A stretch of DNA of 40,300 nt from MGIIb-Q1 sp964342465 (GCA_964342465.1 CAYFFQ010000018.1:1-40300); one strand, 5' to 3'; counted from the first letter of the stretch, positions 8,439 through 16,836 are shown. A program made the numbers and translations. Notes: a model not told the origin generated them from the sequence alone.

Positions 8439-9038
8439 ATGAGACGGCCTGTCGCTCTCCTGCTCCTGCTCGTCCTCGTCCTCTCGACCTCGTTTTCCGG
8501 TTGCCTCGGCCTCGTCCTCAGCCGCGAGATGATGGAATGGTCCCGCGGCCCTCCCACCGAGAACAGAGTGGTGACTGTATATCAGTTCAATCACACATTC
8601 GATTCCACCGACCCCGCCGACATCATCTTCAATCCCGAACCCGCTTCAATCCGCATCGACTCCGAAGTGAAGGAGTTGCGAATCTACTTCAGAGTGCAGA
8701 TGGATTGGTCGGAAATCGCTGGGTTTGAGACCAACAATCTTACTGGTAATGTGCGATATGTACACGCTCGGCTCTGGCTTCCTGACGCAGACAAGAACAG
8801 TGACCAGCCGTTCTGGGAGAATAACGCGACCTCTGACAAATACCCACCGATGCAGAGGTACTATCCTCCCTTTGAGGATGGGGTGTGGGAGTTGGAGGTT
8901 GAAGCTCAGGGGTACGGTGTGACCACTCCCGTTGACCAATTGTCCTTCCATGATGAGTTCGATGTTTCAGTATCGGTTGTGCGGCCGTGCATCGAGTTTC
9001 CAGAGTTGGCTGAGAGTGGCGAGTGCATTCCGGTGTGA
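8439..9038 (+). CDS. Small secreted lipoprotein
   Basis: A 199-residue protein with a hydrophobic leader (ALLLLLVLVLSTSFSGC) and lipobox FSGCLG, giving a lipidated Cys22 outside the cell. The mature part is a beta-rich domain of unknown family with several Asn-x-Ser/Thr sites and two late cysteines (VVRPCIEF and SGECIPV) that could form a disulfide. I do not recognise the domain. Start ATG 8439 places the leader correctly. It is convergent with the membrane-inserted nuclease gene, the gap being filled by repeats. Confidence 0.8.
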   Translation: MRRPVALLLLLVLVLSTSFSGCLGLVLSREMMEWSRGPPTENRVVTVYQFNHTFDSTDPADIIFNPEPASIRIDSEVKELRIYFRVQMDWSEIAGFETNNLTGNVRYVHARLWLPDADKNSDQPFWENNATSDKYPPMQRYYPPFEDGVWELEVEAQGYGVTTPVDQLSFHDEFDVSVSVVRPCIEFPELAESGECIPV

Positions 9039-9093
9039 GAATCTGGCGCACAGCGTTTCCATTTTGGAGACCAGCCGGAATGCCCCTGATGGG

Positions 9094-9173
9094 CCACTTG
9101 TGAGGGTCCGCGGTCCCTAGTATGCCCCCCCGTCCACTTGTGAGGGTCCACGGTCCCCCTATGCCCGTTCATC
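9094..9173. repeat. Two 40-bp tandem copies
   Basis: The sequence starting CCACTTGTGAGGGTCC occurs at 9094 and again at 9134, a period of 40, with a CGGTCCC segment and a TATGCCC segment in both. A decayed third start (TCCACTAGTATGG) follows near 9172. It adjoins the longer G-rich array and has the same period. Confidence 0.8.
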
Positions 9174-9225
9174 CACTAGTATGGAGGGGTCTCTTCTGGT
9201 TTCATCGTCGTGGGAAGAAGTCTCC

Positions 9226-9585
9226 GGAAGCGGGCTATGGTAGGTGGCAAGTGAGTGGTGCTTAGGAAGCAGGTCATGGTAGGTGGCTATGGAGGGGTGG
9301 CTTAGGAAGCGGGCTAAGGTAGGTGGCAAGTGAGTGGTGCTTAGGAAGCAGGTCATGGTAGGTGGCTATGGAGGGGTGGCTTAGGAAGCGGGCTAAGGTA
9401 GGTGGCTATGGAGGGTGGCTTAGGAAGCGGGCTACGGTAGGTGGCTATGGAGGGGTGGCTTAGGAAGCGGGATACGGAAACGGGCATCGGAAGCGGGCTA
9501 CGGAAGCGGGCTACGGAAGCGGGCTATGGTAGGTGGCAAGTGAGGGTGGCTTAGGAAGCGAGCATCGGAAGCGGGCTGGGAAGCC
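9226..9585 (+). repeat. G-rich minisatellite, 39/40-bp units with 13-bp subunits
   Basis: About eight full or partial units each beginning GGAAGCGGGCTA or GGAAGCAGGTCA and ending GGTGGCTTA or GTGGTGCTTA. Two unit types alternate in the first half (one with GGCAAGTGAGTGG, one with GGCTATGGAGGGG). Near 9470-9520 the array collapses to 13-base units GGAAGCGGGCTAC. The plus strand is almost free of C runs and packed with GG/GGG runs. It fills the gap between two convergent genes, so both transcripts would run into it. Confidence 0.9.
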
Positions 9586-9601
9586 ATTTTTGAGTTCTGA
9601 C

Positions 9602-10855
9602 TCACTTCAGTGGGTCTGGGCAGCGCCTCCGGCGGGAACAGTTGAGGCATTTCCCTCGCCTCTCATGGTTGCGCTTCGCATCACCTTCCACCATCAGCCG
9701 TTGCACTTCTGAAATGTTCTGATAGAGAACATCTCTCTCTGTATCTCCCCAATCGACCCTGTGCAACGCCTCCTTCCCATACCTGAGAACTCCATAGGAG
9801 GTCTTTCCGTTGGTTATCTCAGATACCAGATGCATGTAGGCGTAGAGTTGGAGGATGTGGCTGAAGTACGGTTCCGTCGGCACCTTTCCGGTCTTCTGCT
9901 CGACGGGAACCATCTCATTGTTGATTATGACTATCTGGTCAGGGCGGCCTCGTAGGCCGCTCTTCTCGTCTATCAGCAAGTCAGAAGTCTCTGAATCGTC
10001 GTTGTAGGCGATGATTCCACCAGCATCTATTCCCAATTTCTCTGCTCGCTCTTCTACTTCAGTGGTCGCTGTCAATCCTCGATGCAGTTGAATTGAAGCG
10101 AAGAAGGTCCACACCAATGTCGCCACAAGAAGAACGAAGGTGGCGATGGTCCGTTCGCGGGCAAAGAAGAGCGCTAGACCATGCAGGGCTATGGTCAATG
10201 TGGCGAGAAGGATGGTCACCTCCACCTTTCCTCCTTCCCACCAACCACCATCCCGACTCTGACTCAATTGGAAATCATACAACTCCTCGTCCACCAACTC
10301 GAAATCGCTCGCACGAGGTGGTTGAGCCAAGCCGAACGGGGTACCCAAGAGCCGCCTCCACGGGAAGACGAGAAGAAGAATGGCGGCACCAAGCCAGATT
10401 ACTGAGAGGGCCACTAGGTAACGGGAGAATCTGGTGAAATCTGAATCGGCGATCAACCCGTCGTCGACGAAGAAAAATGCTCCAGTGTCTATTGTGAGAG
10501 CGGCAACGATTGTGAACCACCATGTCCAGATGACCATCTCGCGGCGAGCCCCCCTCTCCTTCATCTGGTATTCAGACATCGCCTTCTCAATCTGTTTGTG
10601 TTTGATGCGACCTAGTTCGATTGCGTCTCCCTCACCACCGACACCGACTCTAGCGAGATGCCATGAGAGGGGACAGTAGGAATGACGTTCCAGGTCACTG
10701 GCTGAAACGGGCAGCGGAGTTCCCTCCTCATCCCGCCAGATGCCATCCTCACCCTTGATGGCGGTTTTCAAAGGTACATCAACCATTTTCCTTCTCTCGG
10801 CCCCATCCTTCAGGGATGGAAGCGGGTCGCCACCTTCACTCAAAGCCTCTGCCAC
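9602..10855 (-). CDS. Cas4-like PD-(D/E)XK nuclease with four inserted membrane helices
   Basis: RecB/Cas4-type nuclease, 417 residues from GTG 10855 (or 394 from ATG 10786, which I find equally likely). Catalytic set seen: H85 in GRIKH, D306 in LRGRPDQI, E319-x-K321 in PVEQKTGK, and Q336/Y340 in HILQLYAY. The iron-sulfur ligands of Cas4 are all present: C61 in HSYCPLSWH and the trio C403, C406, C412 in GKCLNCSRRRRCP. Unusually, residues 107-260 between motif H85 and the nuclease core contain four hydrophobic helices (about 107-130, 146-166, 212-232, 235-257). An even number keeps both halves of the nuclease on the same, presumably cytosolic, side. No CRISPR array or other cas gene is near. 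Family membership is read from motifs; the membrane role and substrate are unknown. Confidence 0.85.
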   Translation of the reverse strand: MAEALSEGGDPLPSLKDGAERRKMVDVPLKTAIKGEDGIWRDEEGTPLPVSASDLERHSYCPLSWHLARVGVGGEGDAIELGRIKHKQIEKAMSEYQMKERGARREMVIWTWWFTIVAALTIDTGAFFFVDDGLIADSDFTRFSRYLVALSVIWLGAAILLLVFPWRRLLGTPFGLAQPPRASDFELVDEELYDFQLSQSRDGGWWEGGKVEVTILLATLTIALHGLALFFARERTIATFVLLVATLVWTFFASIQLHRGLTATTEVEERAEKLGIDAGGIIAYNDDSETSDLLIDEKSGLRGRPDQIVIINNEMVPVEQKTGKVPTEPYFSHILQLYAYMHLVSEITNGKTSYGVLRYGKEALHRVDWGDTERDVLYQNISEVQRLMVEGDAKRNHERRGKCLNCSRRRRCPDPLK

Positions 10856-10949
10856 GGTTGATGAACACCTTCACTCTCTCATGAGTATTACTATCTCAAC
10901 TTCACATGCCGAGGTGATGAGTTCGGAAGCGATGTGAAATCCGATGGTA

Positions 10950-11828
10950 GGTTATTTCCTGCCCGTGAACCGCGAGTTCTTCAATTTCAGGGCGGGCTAT
11001 CAAGCGATGTGTAAGCTAATGGTTCCGCAAGCCTTCCGTGAACCGCGAGTTCTCCAATCAAAGGGCGGGTTATCAAGCGATGTTTCATGCGACAGCACCT
11101 CAAAATAATCGATGTCGCGAGTGCATCGGCGCCCCCGCCTGGATTCCAACGAACTCGCCATAATCAATGTCAAGGAAGGCGCCCGAATTCCAACGAACTC
11201 GCCAAATCAATGTCGAGCAAGGAGTTGGAATGACCGAACAGAGTTGCCCGTTCACTCACGATTTCAATCAATGTGGAGTCTGAAAGGAGGTTTTACCTGC
11301 CCGTGAACCGCGAGTTCTCCAATCAGAGGGCGGGTTATCAATCAATGATTCATGCGACAGCACCTTGAGATTACATCAATGATGGAGCGTGCTGTCGCCC
11401 CGCCCGAATTCCAACGAACTCGCCAAATCAATGTCGAGCAAGGAGTTGGAATGACNNNNNNNNNNNNNNNNNNNNNNNNNNNNNNNNNNNNNNNNNNNNN
11501 NNNNNNNNNNNNNNNNNNNNNNNNNNNNNNNNNNNNNNNNNNNNNNNNNNNNNNNCGCCCGAATTCCAACGAACTCGCCAAATCAATGTCGAGCAAGGAG
11601 TTGGAATGACCGAACAGAGTTGCCCGTTCACTCACGATTTCAATCAATGTGGAGTCTGAAAGGAGGTTTTACCTGCCCGTGAACCGCGAGTTCTCCAATC
11701 AGAGGGCGGGTTATCAATCAATGATTCATGCGACAGCACCTTGAGATTACATCAATGATGGAGCGTGCTGTCGCCCCGCCCGAATTCCAACGAACTCGCA
11801 TTCAGCAAACACAAGGGCAGGTAAAACC
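10950..11828. repeat. 221-bp tandem array with nested inverted repeats
   Basis: The unit starting CGCCCGAATTCC occurs at 11180, 11401, 11556 and (truncated) 11777; the copies 11180-11400 and 11556-11776 are identical and the period is exactly 221. Each unit holds an inverted pair ATTCCAAC/GTTGGAAT (11187-11194 with 11224-11231), and a hairpin GCGACAGCAC/GTGCTGTCGC (11354-11363 with 11389-11398). It also has outer complementary segments GCGAGTTC and GAACTCGC flanking GGGCG and CGCCC. Older, diverged modules begin near 10950. At the right edge GGTTTTACCTGCCC (11665-11678) pairs perfectly with GGGCAGGTAAAACC (11815-11828), closing a 164-base nested foldback. Confidence 0.9.
11456..11555. other. 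Assembly gap (100 N)
   Basis: Exactly 100 N inside copy two of the 221-bp array. The flanking bases are the same repeat unit, so the gap is a failure to assemble the array and its true length is unknown. One missing piece of 166 bases would restore the period; so would 166 plus any multiple of 221. Confidence 0.95.
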
Positions 11829-11850
11829 AATGAACCAACCCTCTTAATGT

Positions 11851-14328
11851 ATGACGCACCATGCGATTATCATGGCAAGAAGACCAGGAATGGTGTTGTT
11901 GGTGCTCGCCTCGCTGATTTTGGCGGGCTGCCTCGGCGCGGTCGATAACCCAAAAGATGATGATAACCAGACGATAGATGAGTGGGGAACACCCGAGTTA
12001 TTACTAGGGAATCGTGTGCGTTCCTCTCCTGTGCTCAACCACTACAACGGTTGTGCGGAACTTGAGGAAGACCTACGCACATCTCTCGCAGAGGAGATGA
12101 TGGTTTCACTTGACCAAGCTTCGTACTGGCATTGGAATTCGTGGGGATGGCGTGGAGGCATGGTCGATGATGTGACTATGGCTGACGGTGCTGTCGCCGA
12201 GTCGGCGATGGCGGGCGGTGACCAAGCGGGGTCAAACGACATGGATTCATCTTCACCGCCATCTAGTTCAGGCGCAGAAGACCGCGAAGGCCAGTATTCT
12301 GAGACCAACAATCAGGAAGATGGCGTTGATGAAGCCGACTTCCTGAAGACCGATGGCTACCATATCTACATGATAAACAATGGCCAGTTGGTCATCCTCG
12401 GAGTGCCAGAGTTCGGTGCAATCGAGATGGAATCGGCGACAGCCCTTGAGGGCTATCCTATGCAGATGCTGGTCAACGGCGACCAACTGGTCATCATCTC
12501 CTATGTCTCCTACTGGAACCTACCAGTCGATGACCCGATTCGCATCGCTATGATGGGTGAAGTCAACGATGGCGACAGTATGTACTCATACTATCGATAT
12601 TCGAACAAGGTAAAGTTCACTGTGATGGACATCAGCAACCGAAGCGCCCCCGAGATCTCAAGAGAATTATACCTCGATGGCACCTATCAGACCTCCCGAT
12701 TGGTTGAAGGAACCCTGCGTGCGGTGACTCACTCCTATGCACAATTACAGGGTGTGCGGACCTACCCGGAACTTCCGAGCAATTATTGGGAGATGGAATG
12801 GGACGACCCCGCGAGACAAGACATTTGGAACGAGAGTGTGAACCTGACCGTGGCCCACAACCTTGCGGTGATATCCGAGATGACCCTCTCCGACTTCGCT
12901 CCGCGCATGCATGAGCGCCTTGCAGATGGAAATGTCACAGAATTGTCGACAGTCAGTGCGACCTGTGAGGAGTTTTCAGCCGCCGCCGATTCAGTCGGTC
13001 GCGGTTTCACGACCATCATGACCATTGAATTGTTCGGTGACATCATCGAATACGAGTTGGACCACATATCATCATCATGGGTTGAGGTCTATGCGAGCCA
13101 AGACATGCTTGTGCTGGCCGAGCCAGCAAATGACTGGTGGTGGTACTGGCGCAACGATGATTTTGAGGAGGCGACCAACATCCACGCCTTTGACATCAGC
13201 ACAGGTGGTCTGACAACCTACATCGGTTCAGGAAGAATCTCAGGAACAGTCAATGACCAATTTTCACTTTCGGAGTACAACGGCACCATCCGTGTCGCCA
13301 CCACGAAGGATGTCTGGGGGCGCTGGTGGTTGGAAGATGGTGATGGATGGGAAGGCCCGTCTAACGATGTCTTCGTGCTCGCTCCGGCCGAGGGTGGTGG
13401 CGACGAACTCTTGCAAATAGGGCATGTCGGACCAATCGCTCAAGGAGAGCGCATCTGGTCATCTCGCTTCATCGGTGAAAAGGGGTACCTCGTCACCTTC
13501 CGCAACATGGACCCACTATGGACCATCGACCTCTCCGACCCGACCAACCCACAGGTCATCGGCGAATTGGAAGTACCCGGAGTTTCGACCTACATCCATC
13601 CACTCGGCGGTGACCACCTCCTCACCATCGGAATTGCAGGTGGCGAGGATGGACTTGGTCTAGAATGGGGAAGCACCCAGATTTCGATGTTCGATGTCAG
13701 TGATTTTGATAGTCCAGCACTCGCATCAGCACTTCAACTCTCTCCGGTGGACCGCGCTAGTGAGGATTACTGGTCGTGGTCATGGTCTTACAGCGAGGCG
13801 ACATACGAGCACAAGGCGTTCACCTACTGGGCGCCGGCAGAACTGCTGGCGATTCCCCTTTCGACCTACCGCTACACCTACGACGAGGTTGTCGTGGATG
13901 GGCGCACATACGCATATAGTGGATACGAATATGTTTCACAACTCGTGCTTGTCAAGGTCGATGTGCTGAACCACACGCTGACTGAATACGGAACCATCGA
14001 CCACTCCGACTTCTACAATGGCGATAGCGGACTGAGGGAGAGTTATTACTCCGGCTCGCCAAATGTGCGACGTTCAATCTTCATGGGTGACTACATCTAT
14101 GCCTTCTCGGCTGAAGGAGTGACGGTCACAAACTACTCGACGATGAATCAAACCGATTCGGTTGAACTCCCAGACATGGTCGCAGTCCAGAGTTATTGGG
14201 AAAGGGGCGGAGACTGCATGGAGTGTGACGACGAAGCAGTCGTATCAGATGGTGGTGTCGATGGCGGTGAAACGGCAACCACTGACGCAGAAGGCTCCTC
14301 TGGTAGTTCCGGCGGTAGCACGAAGTGA
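11851..14328 (+). CDS. Beta-propeller secreted lipoprotein (COG4880-like)
   Basis: An 825-residue lipoprotein. Leader MVLLVLASLILAGC with lipobox LAGCLG gives lipidated Cys27. An Asp/Ser-rich linker precedes the hallmark segment YSETNNQEDGVDEADFLKTD, typical of secreted proteins with a C-terminal beta-propeller distantly related to WD40 (Pfam beta_propel family). The rest has the repeating strands of that fold (for example VTFRNMDPLWTIDLSDPTNPQ). The C terminus has a CMEC pair, then a Gly/Ser-rich end. It probably sits on the outer face of the membrane; its ligand or enzyme activity is unknown. ATG 11851 is the first start; ATG 11872 is also good and would give a shorter leader. The start is only 22 bases from the right arm of the foldback repeat. 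Confidence 0.85.
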   Translation: MTHHAIIMARRPGMVLLVLASLILAGCLGAVDNPKDDDNQTIDEWGTPELLLGNRVRSSPVLNHYNGCAELEEDLRTSLAEEMMVSLDQASYWHWNSWGWRGGMVDDVTMADGAVAESAMAGGDQAGSNDMDSSSPPSSSGAEDREGQYSETNNQEDGVDEADFLKTDGYHIYMINNGQLVILGVPEFGAIEMESATALEGYPMQMLVNGDQLVIISYVSYWNLPVDDPIRIAMMGEVNDGDSMYSYYRYSNKVKFTVMDISNRSAPEISRELYLDGTYQTSRLVEGTLRAVTHSYAQLQGVRTYPELPSNYWEMEWDDPARQDIWNESVNLTVAHNLAVISEMTLSDFAPRMHERLADGNVTELSTVSATCEEFSAAADSVGRGFTTIMTIELFGDIIEYELDHISSSWVEVYASQDMLVLAEPANDWWWYWRNDDFEEATNIHAFDISTGGLTTYIGSGRISGTVNDQFSLSEYNGTIRVATTKDVWGRWWLEDGDGWEGPSNDVFVLAPAEGGGDELLQIGHVGPIAQGERIWSSRFIGEKGYLVTFRNMDPLWTIDLSDPTNPQVIGELEVPGVSTYIHPLGGDHLLTIGIAGGEDGLGLEWGSTQISMFDVSDFDSPALASALQLSPVDRASEDYWSWSWSYSEATYEHKAFTYWAPAELLAIPLSTYRYTYDEVVVDGRTYAYSGYEYVSQLVLVKVDVLNHTLTEYGTIDHSDFYNGDSGLRESYYSGSPNVRRSIFMGDYIYAFSAEGVTVTNYSTMNQTDSVELPDMVAVQSYWERGGDCMECDDEAVVSDGGVDGGETATTDAEGSSGSSGGSTK

Positions 14329-14366
14329 GCGCCTGCTCTCTTCATAACTGGCGTATCCAAGTTCGG

Positions 14367-14381
14367 GTTGGTTCAACCAAC
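14367..14381. repeat. Short perfect palindrome after a gene end
   Basis: GTTGGTT and AACCAAC flank a single C, 38 bases past the stop of the beta-propeller gene. The one-base centre argues against an RNA hairpin; a protein-binding site or chance are both possible. Confidence 0.35.
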
Positions 14382-14552
14382 TCTTTCGAGTATTTCCACC
14401 ACTTCAAATCACCCTTGGACAGTTAACATTTCAATGACTTCTGAAATTATTGAGCAACAATATCCGAGTGTCTACACTCTCAGTCGATTAGAAGCATTGA
14501 TGAACAATGCGGAGTTGACAATTGAGTATTGAGAAGGGTGGAAAGGAATAGA

Positions 14553-14902
14553 ATGAAATCAAAACTTCCAGCGCTCTGCTCGATGATCATAATCTCTCTC
14601 TAATCATTTTCCGGAGTTTTGGCCCTAGAATTGGATAACGGAACACCTTTCCGCCATGTTCGGTTGAATAGCGTTGATGATGGAGAAAATACTACTTGGG
14701 TGGTTGGGAACACCTTCTTCGGCCAGCCCAAGGCCATCGCTGTTCGAACCCGGCTGACAACTCGGCGGTCATGGCTGCGAGAACAATCAGCGTTCAGCCC
14801 CTCGGTTCAGAGTGCCTGACCGCTTATGTTTCTGTAATTCCTTTCTTCTGCTATTTTCATTATTGCCGGTTGGCAATTATTTGGAAATTATTTATATTAT
14901 AA
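14553..14902 (+). pseudogene. Decayed secreted-protein gene (stop plus frameshift)
   Basis: From ATG 14553 the reading MKSKLPALCSMIIISL, stop (TAA 14601), SFSGVLALELDNGTPF is a signal peptide with an in-frame stop just before its cleavage site (VLALE). The frame then continues as NTTWVVGNTFFGQPKAIAVR. Near 14745 coding sense moves to another frame, SNPADNSAVMAARTISVQPLG, which runs to a stop at 14902. One nonsense change plus one indel would explain it. The protein family is not recognised. Alternatively only the part from TTG 14619 is made, but that would lack the signal peptide. Confidence 0.5.
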
Positions 14903-14974
14903 ATACTAATTTGCATCAATGAGAAGATGCGAGCAACAGGAAAGAACGGCATCAAATGTCAAAATCTTGAATGG

Positions 14975-16381
14975 TTATGAGAATTGAATGTTCGAGCCGG
15001 CCTTGCCCGGCTCACACAACGGGTCTCCTCGCAACGAAGTCGCACGGTTATTTGCCGACCTGCCCCCCGTCATCCCTAGCGTACTTACCGAATTTCTAGC
15101 GTGAACAGGAATTCCGCCAACAATTGTGAGTTGAGGAAACCCAGTTAACTCCATTCCAGCGAGAGGTGTCCATCCCACATTGGTCCAAGTGTCGGAATCT
15201 CGTATCGTGTGTCGACTCTCCAAATCGACAAGAGTAAGGTCGGCATCTCCGCCTTCCACAATCCTTCCTTTGCCTACCATTCCGTATACTTCGGCCGGTC
15301 CTTCGCACATCCAGCGAGCGACATCTCTTACCGTGCATTTTCCATCCATCGCGTGAGTGAGCATCAAGGGTAGCGAGGTCTCTACTCCCGGCATTCCAGA
15401 GTGGGCGCGTGGGAAGCCGAGTGCCTTGTTCTTGAGTGTGTGAGGGGCATGGTCGGTGGCGATGCAGTCTATCGTTCCATCACGAAGTCGTCGCCAAAGT
15501 GTCTCGCGGTCCTCGGTGTAACGAATCGGGGGATTCATCTTCAGACGCGTGCCGAGCTTCTCAACATCTGCTTGGTCGAATGTGAGGTGTTGCGGGCATA
15601 CCTCGGTGGTCACTAGTTTCCCCTTGTTGTGCGCCAACCAATCTGCTTCCACACCAGTTGTGAGATGCAAAACATGCAACCTGTGGTTGTGTTCCTTGGC
15701 CAGTGCTGTTGCCCTCTCGGTAGCGAGCATGGCGCATTCTCGGTCGCGCCATTCGGCGTGAGCCGCCATGTCTGTCCGCTGGGAATATTCGGGCCACCGG
15801 CTGTTGAGGCGGTCTTCATCTTCGCAGTGGGTGGCGATGATTCCACCTGTATTGGCGAAGATGTTGTCGAGATGTTCCTGTTGGTGAACCAAGAGGTCTC
15901 CGGTCGATGAACCCATGAAGACCTTGATTCCACATATACCGTCTGTGGATTTGGGTTGTTCGGGCGTACCGACAGCATCCTGCAAATCGGTGATGTTGGT
16001 TGGTGTGGCTCCAATGAAGAATCCGTAATTCGTAACTGCGGTTTTCGCCGCCGAGTCGAGTTTCGCCTGCACGGCGGCGAGCGAGGTGGCGGCTGGATTG
16101 TTGTTCGGCATGTCCAAGAAAGAGGTGACACCGCCTGCTGCTGCGGCGCGTGAGCCTGAGCCGATGGTCTCCTTCTCAGGATTCCCCGGTTCACGGAAGT
16201 GAACCTGTGGGTCAATCGCTCCAGCCAGCAGGTGCAATCCTTCGGCTTGCACTAGAATCTCTTCACCGGAAAGCGCCAGTCCGCCGCCGATGGCGACAGT
16301 CTCTATTTTCCCATCGTTGAGGCGTACATCCCCTGAAGTGATTCTGTCCGGCAAGACCATTTCTGCGCCGCGTATCAGCAT
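14975..16381 (-). CDS. pyrC: Dihydroorotase
   Basis: Catalyses cyclisation of carbamoyl-aspartate to dihydroorotate in pyrimidine synthesis. Amidohydrolase fold with DPQVHFREPG (57-66), carbamylated-lysine motif GIKVFMGSSTGD (K153), THCED (H185), HVLHLTT (H239) and TDHAPH (D310, H311). The first metal motif normally reads DxHxH; here the first His is Gln59, a variant I recall in some class I enzymes, so activity is still expected. The 468-residue length is normal. I chose ATG 16381 because family members start right at this MLIRGAEMVLP strand; GTG 16396 would add five residues. It stands alone, with no other pyr genes in view. The C-terminal about 30 residues look nonhomologous and poorly conserved. 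Confidence 0.92.
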   Translation of the reverse strand: MLIRGAEMVLPDRITSGDVRLNDGKIETVAIGGGLALSGEEILVQAEGLHLLAGAIDPQVHFREPGNPEKETIGSGSRAAAAGGVTSFLDMPNNNPAATSLAAVQAKLDSAAKTAVTNYGFFIGATPTNITDLQDAVGTPEQPKSTDGICGIKVFMGSSTGDLLVHQQEHLDNIFANTGGIIATHCEDEDRLNSRWPEYSQRTDMAAHAEWRDRECAMLATERATALAKEHNHRLHVLHLTTGVEADWLAHNKGKLVTTEVCPQHLTFDQADVEKLGTRLKMNPPIRYTEDRETLWRRLRDGTIDCIATDHAPHTLKNKALGFPRAHSGMPGVETSLPLMLTHAMDGKCTVRDVARWMCEGPAEVYGMVGKGRIVEGGDADLTLVDLESRHTIRDSDTWTNVGWTPLAGMELTGFPQLTIVGGIPVHARNSVSTLGMTGGRSANNRATSLRGDPLCEPGKAGSNIQFS

Positions 16382-16521
16382 TTTCTGAGGTGACACCGCT
16401 TATCACTTCCAGCGATTTACCCTTCGCCAAGCCGTTGGGTTCGCCCTCATCAATTGATGGTTTCGCAGGTCAGTTGGGTGGCCGGTAGAAGATTGATAAG
16501 GGTATCAAGCAACTCAGTTCC

Positions 16522-16836
16522 ATGGAGGAGGAAGATAATCGTGGGGGAGTTGCGTTCCCTGAGAAGATTGTGATAAGAGGTGGCGAGAAGAAATCCAAGA
16601 AAATGCCGACAATCATATTTGCACTAATTGTACTAGGTATAATTGAAATTTTCTTAGTTGCATTGGATTTTTTCAATATTGGTTCATTGATTGGTATGCA
16701 ATTTGAATCTCTTACAGGAGTTAGAGGAATTGAACCTTTTTCGCAAATAATTGGGGTGTCCTTGGGGTTACTATTTTTTACTTTTATCTTTGATTCACTA
16801 TTAATAATGTGGGGAATGAGAGATAAACAGAAGTGA
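16522..16836 (+). CDS. Small AT-rich two-helix membrane protein
   Basis: A 104-residue protein with a charged N terminus and two hydrophobic helices (about 29-52 MPTIIFALIVLGIIEIFLVA and 75-97 IIGVSLGLLFFTFIFDSLLI), ending MRDKQK. No family recognised. ATG 16522. Its codons end in A or T far more often than those of the neighbouring genes, suggesting recent acquisition or relaxed selection. It lies between the dihydroorotase start and the initiator tRNA, a class of site often used for integration; no integrase or att repeats are seen. Confidence 0.65.
   Translation: MEEEDNRGGVAFPEKIVIRGGEKKSKKMPTIIFALIVLGIIEIFLVALDFFNIGSLIGMQFESLTGVRGIEPFSQIIGVSLGLLFFTFIFDSLLIMWGMRDKQK

Larger units (their letters stand above)
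10856..11850. other. Non-coding repeat region between divergent genes
   Basis: No credible gene in 995 bases. It holds diverged copies of the array modules (for example GTGAACCGCGAGTTCT near 10964 and 11037), the near-perfect 221-bp units described separately, and the assembly gap. Small open frames across it are translations of repeats. Confidence 0.8.
14329..14974. other. Intergenic region, AT-richer than its surroundings
   Basis: 646 bases between convergent genes. It contains the decayed secreted-protein gene at 14553-14902 and the small palindrome at 14367, and is AT-rich near 14840-14960. Nothing else recognisable. A GTTCGAACC string at 14743 resembles a tRNA T-loop but no arms pair around it. 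Confidence 0.5.

Noticed and set aside
10950..11828. Integron-like attC array
   Set aside because: Units are identical, carry no cassette ORFs, and the ends fit the RYYYAAC/GTTRRRY core only with mismatches; no integrase in the window.
14730..14770. tRNA gene suggested by GTTCGAACC
   Set aside because: Neither strand gives a paired T stem, and no anticodon or acceptor arm is found; the bases belong to the decayed coding frame.
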